The notes under the pieces: generated by a model
Database searches by the model: none
The model's input: the letters and a program-made list of their open reading frames with translations, nothing else
Told to the model about the DNA's origin: nothing
Translations under genes and position numbers: made by a program
Shown here: in pieces, positions 24,181-32,023 of the stretch
Position numbering within the stretch: the first letter of the stretch is position 1
How the letters are laid out: each line of letters starts with the position of its first letter
Virus record (IMG/VR): IMGVR_UViG_3300033571_017733
Coordinates: 1 to 32,732 of that record
Length of the DNA stretch: 32,732 nt
Strand: one strand, 5' to 3'
From: a virus

Positions 24181-26040
24181 GTGCCATCATTACAAGAACT
24201 AGCTAATAATCTTCCAAACTATAAATACTATAGTGGGGTAGGTAATTTTACTCAAAATAAATTAAAGTTTGGAAATGATAAGCCTGGTAATGGATCTAGC
24301 AATCAACCATTTGTGGTAAGAGCTATAGATCAAAGATGGTCTCCTTCTAATTTTAATGATGGGCTTACTAGATTTGGAATTGTAACTACAGTATCAAGAG
24401 CTGCTGCTGACGTAGAAAGAATATCTAAGTTTTTATACACTACTATACAAGGTCCTTTATTTCTACTAAAGCAAGCAGGATTACAAAGAATGAATCCTGA
24501 TATAGAGAAGGAAGATGAGAGTAAAAGATTCGGGCCACTTAGAACTTATAATCCTTTAGGTATAAATACTCTAGCTCAAGTTGGAGTTAATGCATTTGGT
24601 TTGCATTTTGTAAAACACGGATTATATCCAACATTTAGTGAGCAAAATTCTTATGAAAAACTTGTATTAAAAAGAGATGCGGATAATGTAAATAGGTTAG
24701 CTATATTAGTTCAAAAATTAAGCAATCCTAAACAAAGGCAGAATTTTATACTTAGATATGCTGGGGGCCCTAAATCTTTTTATGGAATAGGCAATACTAC
24801 AATACCTAGAAGTTCATATTCTTTATTACAAAAATCTACTACTAACTATAATGGAGTTCAGGATGAAAGCGGATTTATTTCCATACCAGTATGGAATTTA
24901 GAAACTTTAAATCCTGTATCTAGGGATATACTACTAGATCCGTCAAGACCTGTAGAATTTGAAGGAGAAAACTATAATAGACCAGTAATAGGTCCAAATG
25001 ATGTTAAAGATTATACAAATAATTCTTATCAGTTAAAAAGCAATCAAGACTTTAGAAAATATAAGAATGCTCTAAATAGTAAATCTGATATAAAGGGGTA
25101 TACACTTCCTGAAACAAATTATGAGTATTTTAATTTGGAAAGAAGAATAGGTATAGCCAGGGTAAGAAAACCTGAAGAAAGGTCAAATTATAATACTAAT
25201 GCCGACACTGCTGATAGAATAAATGCCATAAGTCTTTTTTATTCGAAAACAGCAACTGGTGTGGACATAAATGGGAAACAAATAAATGTAGCAGATGATC
25301 CTAGTACATCAATAAGAGACATTATAAAATTTAGAATAAAAGTATTAGATAATAATGTAAGACCTGACCCAGCAGGTAATAGCGCTGGGGTATATATTAT
25401 TTTCAGAGCTTATATAAACAACATAAGAAGAGGTGTTATTTCTAAGTGGGATCCGTATAAATACGTAGGAAGAGGGGAATCCTTCTATGCATATGATGGA
25501 GTTACAGAAACTATAACTATTTCATTTACCATAGCCGCTTCATCTAGGATGGAAATGAAACCTCTATATCAAAAACTAAACTACCTTATATCTTCATTAG
25601 CCCCAGATTATAAGGATAATTTGATGAGAGGCAATATATCAGAACTTACAGTAGGAGATTTTATATTATTCCAGCCAGGAATAATAACTAATCTAGATAT
25701 GATAATAGATGAGGACTCTAACTGGGAAATAGCAATAAATGAATTAGAACAGGGATCAGATGTGGACATGCATGAGCTTCCTCAGCTTATAAAATGTACC
25801 ATGACATTTATACCTATCTACAACTTCTTAGTAAGAAAATCATCTGAGGCTCCATTTATAGGAATAGATGGATTGAGAGAGCCTAATAAACCTTTAAAAC
25901 AATGGCTAAAAGATAGTAGTAATACACTCAAAGAAACATCTCCTAATCCTACTAAAGTAAAAAAAGCGGGCACAGTTTCTGTACCAGAGCCGCAGAAGGT
26001 AAATAATTTACAAGACCCTGACGCTTTTGTAAATAAGTAA
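24181..26040 (+). CDS. Baseplate / tail-tube-initiator-like protein
   Basis: 619 residues from a GTG start; the next in-frame Met is near residue 104, inside the protein, and the late-type element upstream supports the GTG. The N-terminal half is variable. Residues about 390-560 carry IIFRAYINNIRRGVISKWDP, YKYVGRGESFYAYDG, TITISFTIAASSRMEMKPLY, LNYLISSLAPDY, LTVGDFI and ELPQLIKCTMTFIPI, a pattern of baseplate and tube-cap proteins that match the tail-tube beta barrel. It follows the tape measure and precedes the gp53-like gene. It may act as hub or tube initiator; which one cannot be decided here. Confidence 0.6.
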   Translation: MPSLQELANNLPNYKYYSGVGNFTQNKLKFGNDKPGNGSSNQPFVVRAIDQRWSPSNFNDGLTRFGIVTTVSRAAADVERISKFLYTTIQGPLFLLKQAGLQRMNPDIEKEDESKRFGPLRTYNPLGINTLAQVGVNAFGLHFVKHGLYPTFSEQNSYEKLVLKRDADNVNRLAILVQKLSNPKQRQNFILRYAGGPKSFYGIGNTTIPRSSYSLLQKSTTNYNGVQDESGFISIPVWNLETLNPVSRDILLDPSRPVEFEGENYNRPVIGPNDVKDYTNNSYQLKSNQDFRKYKNALNSKSDIKGYTLPETNYEYFNLERRIGIARVRKPEERSNYNTNADTADRINAISLFYSKTATGVDINGKQINVADDPSTSIRDIIKFRIKVLDNNVRPDPAGNSAGVYIIFRAYINNIRRGVISKWDPYKYVGRGESFYAYDGVTETITISFTIAASSRMEMKPLYQKLNYLISSLAPDYKDNLMRGNISELTVGDFILFQPGIITNLDMIIDEDSNWEIAINELEQGSDVDMHELPQLIKCTMTFIPIYNFLVRKSSEAPFIGIDGLREPNKPLKQWLKDSSNTLKETSPNPTKVKKAGTVSVPEPQKVNNLQDPDAFVNK

Positions 26041-26044
26041 TAAC

Positions 26045-26347
26045 ATGAACAGATACAGAGATATAAAAGTACTTAAAGATAGCATAAACACAAAAAGGTA
26101 TTTAAGATCGGTTAAATACCCGGAAGTGTTGTTTAGTGACTCTGATATATACATAGAAACGGCTTATGGAGATAGATTGGACATTATCTCATATGATTAT
26201 TATAAATCTGTAGATTATTATTGGGTACTTATTGTAGCGAATAATTTACCAGGAGATAGTATATTTGTCCCTCCAGGAACACAATTAAGAATTCCTGGCA
26301 GCTTAGACAGAATATTGCAAGATTATGACACACTAAACGGAATATAA
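26045..26347 (+). CDS. Baseplate wedge gp53 / LysM-like tail protein
   Basis: 100 residues. ETAYGDRLDIISYDYYKSVD then YYWVLIVANNLPGDSIFVPP and GTQLRIPG follow the gp53 / tail protein X pattern, in which a LysM-like fold holds the baseplate together. It is shorter than T4 gp53 (about 196 residues), so probably only the core domain is present. It starts 4 bases after the previous stop and ends 6 bases before the next gene. Confidence 0.7.
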   Translation: MNRYRDIKVLKDSINTKRYLRSVKYPEVLFSDSDIYIETAYGDRLDIISYDYYKSVDYYWVLIVANNLPGDSIFVPPGTQLRIPGSLDRILQDYDTLNGI

Positions 26348-26353
26348 AAAGTT

Positions 26354-29300
26354 ATGTCTATATTTAAAAGTACTTTCAAACCCTTTGTAGTACGCCAGAT
26401 TAATACAAGGCAGAATTTACTAGCCGAAGAAAAAAGGCCCGTAGATTTTAATTACTACGTCTCCAGTAAAGTTCCTTGGATAAGAATGACATCTTTTGTG
26501 GATACTGGAGAAGAAGGGAAAGAAACTCCTGATCTTGCCAAGAAATATATCTTGATGGGAGGTACTTTATACAATAAAAAAATAACTGACCCAGATACTG
26601 ATGAAATAATAGATGCATATTACACTAGAGCAGGAATAGGGGGTAGAGGAGGAGCATACGCAAGTGATCTAGGAAATATGCAATACGGCATAAGACCGAT
26701 GCCCGGTATAACAGGACTGAGGACTAAATCTTTAGGTGCTTATGGATCTTTAACTGAAACTACAATTAAGTTTATTGCTTGGGATAAGAAACAAATGGAA
26801 GATCTCAGTGTATTATTTCTAAGACCAGGATACAAAGTTCTAGTAGAGTGGGGATGGTCTGCTTATCTAGAAACTAATAGATATGTAGTAAATGATTCTT
26901 ATAGATCTAGAACCGATTCTAAGAACAGATATGATGCAGCTAAAAAATACGAAGTAATCCCAAGCATATATAACACTATTAATTGCTTCGATACAGGGCT
27001 TGATCAAGATGCTATATATGAAAAAATAGATGAACTTAGATATAGATTTTGTGGTAATTATGATGCTAATCTTGGATCTATAAAGAACTTTGATTTTACT
27101 TTAATGCCTAACGGATCTTTTGAATGTACTACTGTTCTTATAAGTATGGGAGATGTGATAGATACCATAAGAATGAATGATACAATAGGGTCAAAGTTTT
27201 CAGAAAGTCAACAGACTACAGAGATATCAGATAATACTAATACAGAAGAAGTAAAACCTGAAGAAGAAATTAAAAGTCAGTTTGAGCTTCTTATGGACGA
27301 GTATTGCAAATTAGGAGACTCCTATCCTAGAAGTAATTCAAAAATAATAAAAGCAATAGATTCTAAAATACCTTTAAATAAAGTAGATTACGTAGATCCA
27401 TTTATATACAAATATAAAGAAGGTTTTTTAGGTTCTTACGAAGGTTTATCTTTTGATACTCAACAAGTTGCTTTAGGAGTAGATAAAGCCAGAGAATATT
27501 TATCAAGGTTGTCAGAACCTCCTATAGCTTTGTCTAAAAACGGACAGGTAGATAAAAGAGCACACCACTATATCCAATTTGCTTATTTTTTACATGTTTT
27601 AAATACGTATAAAAACTTATTCGTAAAAGGTACTGATAAAAAAGTTGTAGACATAGAGATTCCATCCAGTCCCTTAGACCCAGATTCCATAGCAAATGGT
27701 CTATGTCAAGCATCTTATAATTCAATATCAATAGACCCTGGTGTAGCTATTATAAGAAACGGACAAGCTACTTTATTCAAAGACCCGGAAGGGAACCCAG
27801 GGTTTAGGCCGCAAGTATTTAAAACTGAAACTACTGCTCAAATAGCAAATCCTTCTGGTAGAAGATTTGTTAATGTGGATCCAAACATGAAAGAGTATTT
27901 GTATCCTAATACTAATTTTGGAACTATAGGTAACATATATATAAACATACATGAGATAGTTTCTTTATACAAACAACAGTCGCTATCAAATGCGGGGTAT
28001 GTATATGTAGGAAAACTAATATCAGATATTTTATCTAAAATAGCGTATTCTTTAGGATCTCTAAATGATTTTGATAAATTTATAAAGGACAATAAAATAG
28101 TAATAATAGACAAACACTACACTGAATTACCAGAAGATAGCAGTTATACTTCTAAATTTATGCTAAAAATTGCTGGGAATAATACCACAGTAAGAAGTCA
28201 TAAGATTCAATCTAAGATATTTCCGTCTCAAGCTAGTATGATAGCTATAGCTGCTCAAGATAGAGAGAATATAGCAGCTGTACAAACTTCTACATATACG
28301 TACCTTAATAAAGGTTTAAAAGATAGACTATTTGGAAATATAACTAATGACAGTGATGATCAATCTGCTGATCAACAAGAGGCAAGAAAATCTAAACTGC
28401 AAGCTATAATATCCTTAATAGATTTTGTTAATGAGTATATAATGAAAAATAGGATTCAAGAGCAGTACTATATGTCTAGTGTTACTTCTATGAATGGATA
28501 TTTAAATACTTTGTTAGTAGAACTAGAGAAAGGAACAGATTATAAAGCAGTAGTTCCAATAGCTGCAGATTTAACTTTAGATGGAATATCTGGATTAACT
28601 ATAGGTGAGATATTTACTTTAGATAAGAAAGTCTTGCCTAAAGATTACGAAAGTAAAGCCGTAGGATTTATATTAACAGGAATAAGTAATGAAGTGTCTA
28701 CCACTTCTTGGTTAACTACTCTAACTACGCAAATGTGTTTGCTAGACCAAGAAGATTTACAGCTTACAAGTAAAGATGCAGCCGATTCTTTATTATCTCA
28801 ACTTAGAGAAGCTAAGGATGAAAATAGATATAACAGTTTAAATTCTATTAGGTATTACAACATACTTGCAGCATTTACTGCAGACGTTCTTAGAGGAGGA
28901 TTTAAAGTTATTAATATAGAAGGTGAAATAGAAAAACAAAATATAAATTTCTATATTGTAGCTGCTACAAGAACTTATACTCCTGGTATAGTTAATTCTG
29001 ATGATATGGTAGTTCAATTTTCAAATAACTATTTGAGATTGTATCCAGCAAAAGAAGGACCTATCTCAGAATCTGATTTTCAAGGTTTAAGAGGGAATAG
29101 AAATCTTGTTAATAATATGTATTATGGAGATGAGTATATAACTTCTATAAAGTCAATAGGAGGAGCTAAAACATCTTTTGTAGGTAAAGGAAATAAAATT
29201 ATTAGTGGAGAACTACCTAAAAGTGATGATAAGTCTTCTTATATAAAAAAAGAGGTATATGTAAATTTAAAAAACAAAGAAGTTTTATCCAATTTGATAA

Positions 29301-29584
29301 AAAATTTTACTTATTACAATTACATGATACCAGAAGTAAGATCTGTTTTTGATCAAGAATTGAATAAAGTACTAAGTTCTAATTTTGAAAAAATAAATAC
29401 CCAAGTACAGCAATCGGCTACAGCAGGAGTAGGTTCTGGAGCAGTAGTAAATACAACTCAGGAATTTCTTGAATTTAGAATATTAGACCCTAAGTCTGTT
29501 TCAGAAACTACTGGTAGAATAATAACTCCAATACAACTATACAATGGATATAAAATAGATATAAAAGAATATAATAAAAAATAA
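26354..29584 (+). CDS. Large baseplate/hub protein
   Basis: 1076 residues, no signal peptide. The N-terminal 190 residues include YGIRPMPGITGLRTKSLGAY, ETTIKFIAWDKKQMEDL and FLRPGYKVLVEWGWS; the last resembles the hub strand that defines a local coordinate or ring-binding element. Residues about 730-800 contain LTLDGISGLTIGEIFTLD, KVLPKDY, GFILTGISNEV and TSWLTTLTTQM, the arrangement found in hub proteins of the gp27 / late control D type. The C-terminal 200 residues are Lys-rich. Position after the tape measure and gp53-like genes supports a central baseplate role. Exact equivalence to T4 gp27 is not shown. Confidence 0.6.
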   Translation: MSIFKSTFKPFVVRQINTRQNLLAEEKRPVDFNYYVSSKVPWIRMTSFVDTGEEGKETPDLAKKYILMGGTLYNKKITDPDTDEIIDAYYTRAGIGGRGGAYASDLGNMQYGIRPMPGITGLRTKSLGAYGSLTETTIKFIAWDKKQMEDLSVLFLRPGYKVLVEWGWSAYLETNRYVVNDSYRSRTDSKNRYDAAKKYEVIPSIYNTINCFDTGLDQDAIYEKIDELRYRFCGNYDANLGSIKNFDFTLMPNGSFECTTVLISMGDVIDTIRMNDTIGSKFSESQQTTEISDNTNTEEVKPEEEIKSQFELLMDEYCKLGDSYPRSNSKIIKAIDSKIPLNKVDYVDPFIYKYKEGFLGSYEGLSFDTQQVALGVDKAREYLSRLSEPPIALSKNGQVDKRAHHYIQFAYFLHVLNTYKNLFVKGTDKKVVDIEIPSSPLDPDSIANGLCQASYNSISIDPGVAIIRNGQATLFKDPEGNPGFRPQVFKTETTAQIANPSGRRFVNVDPNMKEYLYPNTNFGTIGNIYINIHEIVSLYKQQSLSNAGYVYVGKLISDILSKIAYSLGSLNDFDKFIKDNKIVIIDKHYTELPEDSSYTSKFMLKIAGNNTTVRSHKIQSKIFPSQASMIAIAAQDRENIAAVQTSTYTYLNKGLKDRLFGNITNDSDDQSADQQEARKSKLQAIISLIDFVNEYIMKNRIQEQYYMSSVTSMNGYLNTLLVELEKGTDYKAVVPIAADLTLDGISGLTIGEIFTLDKKVLPKDYESKAVGFILTGISNEVSTTSWLTTLTTQMCLLDQEDLQLTSKDAADSLLSQLREAKDENRYNSLNSIRYYNILAAFTADVLRGGFKVINIEGEIEKQNINFYIVAATRTYTPGIVNSDDMVVQFSNNYLRLYPAKEGPISESDFQGLRGNRNLVNNMYYGDEYITSIKSIGGAKTSFVGKGNKIISGELPKSDDKSSYIKKEVYVNLKNKEVLSNLIKNFTYYNYMIPEVRSVFDQELNKVLSSNFEKINTQVQQSATAGVGSGAVVNTTQEFLEFRILDPKSVSETTGRIITPIQLYNGYKIDIKEYNKK

Positions 29585-29598
29585 AAATATCTAATTAA

Positions 29599-30126
29599 AT
29601 GTATTATCCTAAATCAGAAATATTAGAAGTAAGTTACACAAATGGAGGAATACTTTTTGTAAAATCTACAAAAGCTTCTTATACAGGGTATTACTATTTT
29701 ACTAATGATGGTAAATATTTTTCTGGTAAAGAGTATAGCGCTTCTACACAAGAGTTGGTTCCCGAATATGATTTTAAATCCCTTCCCCAAGATTCTAAGT
29801 CATACGAGTTCCATTACCCAACTCCAGATGATAAAGACTACGAAAAGGGGGTTTTTACAAGATATGTGATAAAAAGAGTTAATAGCGGTTTTGAAACTAT
29901 ATTGGAAGTGGATAAAAATGACTATAATAAAGCAAAGTTAAATCCGTTATACGTAGTAGAATCTTTCTCTTGGAAAATAACAGGTCCTCTATATGATGTA
30001 GAAATTAGCAAAGATTTTACAATACCTGGAGTAGTCAATACTAATCAAAAAACTGTAGAAGCCATGGAACCAAAAATACCTGGCGTAAAAAATTATTTTA
30101 CAAATTTTGCACAATACCTAAAATAG
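29599..30126 (+). CDS. Unknown virion-associated protein
   Basis: 175 residues, no Cys and no membrane segment. The N-terminal half is beta-type and aromatic (ILFVKSTKASYTGYYYFTND, GKYFSGKEY); the C-terminal half has an extended Pro-rich stretch (SKDFTIPGVVNTNQKT, then KIPGVKNYFTNF). It starts 14 bases after the large baseplate gene and ends just before a host-type promoter, so it closes the tail unit. The family is not recognised. Confidence 0.6.
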   Translation: MYYPKSEILEVSYTNGGILFVKSTKASYTGYYYFTNDGKYFSGKEYSASTQELVPEYDFKSLPQDSKSYEFHYPTPDDKDYEKGVFTRYVIKRVNSGFETILEVDKNDYNKAKLNPLYVVESFSWKITGPLYDVEISKDFTIPGVVNTNQKTVEAMEPKIPGVKNYFTNFAQYLK

Positions 30127-30136
30127 ACTACTTTTG
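30106..30136 (+). promoter_or_regulatory. Bacteroidota-type promoter before the polymerase gene
   Basis: TTTG at 30106-30109, a 19-base spacer, then TACTTTTG (TAnnTTTG) at 30129-30136. This is an exact match to the Bacteroides housekeeping -33/-7 consensus with the favoured spacing. Transcription would start about 7 bases on, leaving a leader of about 10 bases before the ATG at 30153. Confidence 0.7.
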
Positions 30137-30152
30137 TCTAAAGGTTTTGTAA

Positions 30153-31490
30153 ATGTACTATATCATAGAGACTGAAGATCAGCTCGAAAAGTTTTCTAAA
30201 TACGATTTTACAAATTGTTTTGTGGATGTCATACCTTCAAATGATAACTGCCATCCCAAAATAGCAAGCCTTTCCTTAGTTTATATAAAGCCATTCAGAT
30301 CAAGAATGGGATTTATACTATCAGTAGACCATACTGAAGCTTTTTCTTTATCTAAAGAATCCGTAGAGAGCTTTATTCTCAACAGATTGGGAAACGTATA
30401 TGCTGTAGATTCTAAAAGATTTTTTTTCTTCACAAGTAGAAGAGATAGAGTATACTGCGTAAAAACAGCTAAGTTTTTACATACAGGAACTATATTAGAT
30501 GAGTCTTCCTATAATACAATAGTTCAAAGATTTTTATATCAGAAGTATGAATACAGAGAAGATCTTAACAAAATTGTCCCTATCTGTAAGCATTTCGAAA
30601 AATATGAGAAATTAGTTTCTGATATTAAGATAGACATGTCCTGGTTTAAAACCAGGGGATATAAACTGTATGGAAACTTGGCCACACAAGTATTCCACGA
30701 CATAGAATTAGAAGGAATAAAGATAAATAATGACGTATTTTTCAGTCATTATACCCCTAAAGAGGCTTTAATGAGTGTTAAATCAGACAAAGTATACACT
30801 AATTATAACTTATTTACGTCTACAGGAAGGCCTTCTAATTCCTTTAATGGCATTAATTTTAGTGCTATGAATAAGAATGATGGCAGTAGGCAATCTTTTG
30901 TTTCAGACAAAGGGGTTCTGATAGAATTTGACTACAATTCGTACCATATTCGTATATTATCGTATCATATCGGATATAGTTTTGAGGATGATGATATTCA
31001 CACCCACTTAGCAAAGTACTATTTCGGAACTAAGGATATCACAAGAGCCCAGTATGAAGAGAGTAAAGGCTTGACTTTCAAACTTTTATACACAGATTCT
31101 ATAAAAGAAGAGATAAAAGACATTCCTTTTTTTGCTAAAGTAAAAGAATTTAAAGATTATCTGTGGAATTTATACAAAAAACAAGGATACATTGAAAGTC
31201 TTCTATCTAAAAAGCAAATAAAAGGAATTATTTCTAAAACGCAGATACTTCCTTTTATACTTCAAAGCTACGAGACAGAGAGAAATATCGTAATTTTACG
31301 GGATATAATAGAGTACTTAAAAGATAAGAAGTCAAGACTAGTTTTATACAACTATGATTCTTTTCTTTTTGATTATGACAAGATTGATGGTAAGAGTATT
31401 TTATGTAACTTACAGAATATCTTAGAACAAGATGGATACAAAACCTCTTGTAAATACGGTAAGAACTATAAAGAAATGAAAAATTTGTAA
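30153..31490 (+). CDS. Divergent family A DNA polymerase-like protein
   Basis: 445 residues. Palm start VFHDIELEGIKIN (180-192) corresponds to the mE..GI motif; FTSTGRPSN (221-229) is the TGR motif; LIEFDYNSYHIRIL holds motif A with Asp260; ESKGLTFKLLY is a motif B remnant with Lys305, Phe309 and Tyr313; YNYDSFLFDY holds motif C with Asp402. Both metal-binding Asp are kept, but the motif A Glu is replaced by His, the motif B Arg is absent, and the motif C His-Asp-Glu reads Tyr-Asp-Ser. The N-terminal 160 residues show no clear exonuclease motifs. It begins a unit under a host-type promoter. It could be an active but unusual polymerase or a degenerate relative. Confidence 0.7.
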   Translation: MYYIIETEDQLEKFSKYDFTNCFVDVIPSNDNCHPKIASLSLVYIKPFRSRMGFILSVDHTEAFSLSKESVESFILNRLGNVYAVDSKRFFFFTSRRDRVYCVKTAKFLHTGTILDESSYNTIVQRFLYQKYEYREDLNKIVPICKHFEKYEKLVSDIKIDMSWFKTRGYKLYGNLATQVFHDIELEGIKINNDVFFSHYTPKEALMSVKSDKVYTNYNLFTSTGRPSNSFNGINFSAMNKNDGSRQSFVSDKGVLIEFDYNSYHIRILSYHIGYSFEDDDIHTHLAKYYFGTKDITRAQYEESKGLTFKLLYTDSIKEEIKDIPFFAKVKEFKDYLWNLYKKQGYIESLLSKKQIKGIISKTQILPFILQSYETERNIVILRDIIEYLKDKKSRLVLYNYDSFLFDYDKIDGKSILCNLQNILEQDGYKTSCKYGKNYKEMKNL

Positions 31491-31511
31491 AATTTTAGCA
31501 CTTTTATTAGA

Positions 31512-31519
31512 TATTTATA
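31512..31519 (+). promoter_or_regulatory. TATTTATA element abutting a start codon
   Basis: TATTTATA ends one base before the ATG at 31521. If used as a late promoter, transcription would begin after the ATG, so it is a chance match, a promoter for something else, or evidence that the start is further downstream. Confidence 0.25.
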
Positions 31520-31520
31520 T

Positions 31521-31961
31521 ATGAATAATAAAACCTTTTTTGATTTAACATACGATTACTTGAATAAGCTATTTTGCACGTTTACGAAAAAAGAAGACTT
31601 GCAAGTCACCATATCTGATATAAAAAGCAGATATGATATAATCTATTCAAAAATTTTCATATTAGAGACTAATAATGAAAACGAATACGTATGCACATAC
31701 AATATTGATAGTGAAAATATAAATAAGAACAATATCCTACCAAATACAATCCTAATGCACAGAAGGAAGGAATGCAATGTTCTGTATACTATCAACTCTC
31801 TAAACAAACTTATAGAATCTCTAAACAACGGAGTAAGGGATACCAATTACAAAGTTAATTGGAAAGATTACGAAAACAGTATACTACTTACTCAGAACAA
31901 TCAGTTTGTCCAGCTCAAAACAAAAATCCACAACATTGTAAATGTTGAAAAAAATAGTTAA
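31521..31961 (+). CDS. Unknown phage protein
   Basis: 146 residues, rich in Asn, Ile and Lys. It begins with a mostly helical region (TFFDLTYDYLNKLF) and has no Cys pairs or membrane segment. It lies between the polymerase-like and ssDNA-binding genes, 30 bases after the former, so a replication accessory role is plausible by context only. The initiation codon is uncertain because a TATTTATA element abuts it. No family is recognised. Confidence 0.55.
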   Translation: MNNKTFFDLTYDYLNKLFCTFTKKEDLQVTISDIKSRYDIIYSKIFILETNNENEYVCTYNIDSENINKNNILPNTILMHRRKECNVLYTINSLNKLIESLNNGVRDTNYKVNWKDYENSILLTQNNQFVQLKTKIHNIVNVEKNS

Positions 31962-31968
31962 AAAATAT

Positions 31969-31999
31969 TTTGCAGGATAACCTGCAATTTTTATCTTTG
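31969..31999 (+). promoter_or_regulatory. Bacteroidota-type promoter before the ssDNA-binding protein gene
   Basis: TTTG at 31969-31972, a 19-base spacer, then TATCTTTG (TAnnTTTG) at 31992-31999, an exact consensus match. The ATG is at 32024, preceded by an A-rich leader (AAAAAAAACAAGTT) as favoured by Bacteroidota ribosomes. Confidence 0.75.
31970..31992 (+). terminator. Terminator nested within the promoter
   Basis: TTGCAGG (31970-31976) pairs with CCTGCAA (31981-31987) across a 4-base loop, followed by TTTTT. It ends the upstream unit inside the spacer of the host-type promoter that drives the next gene. Confidence 0.75.
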
Positions 32000-32023
32000 T
32001 TATTCACTTAAAAAAAACAAGTT

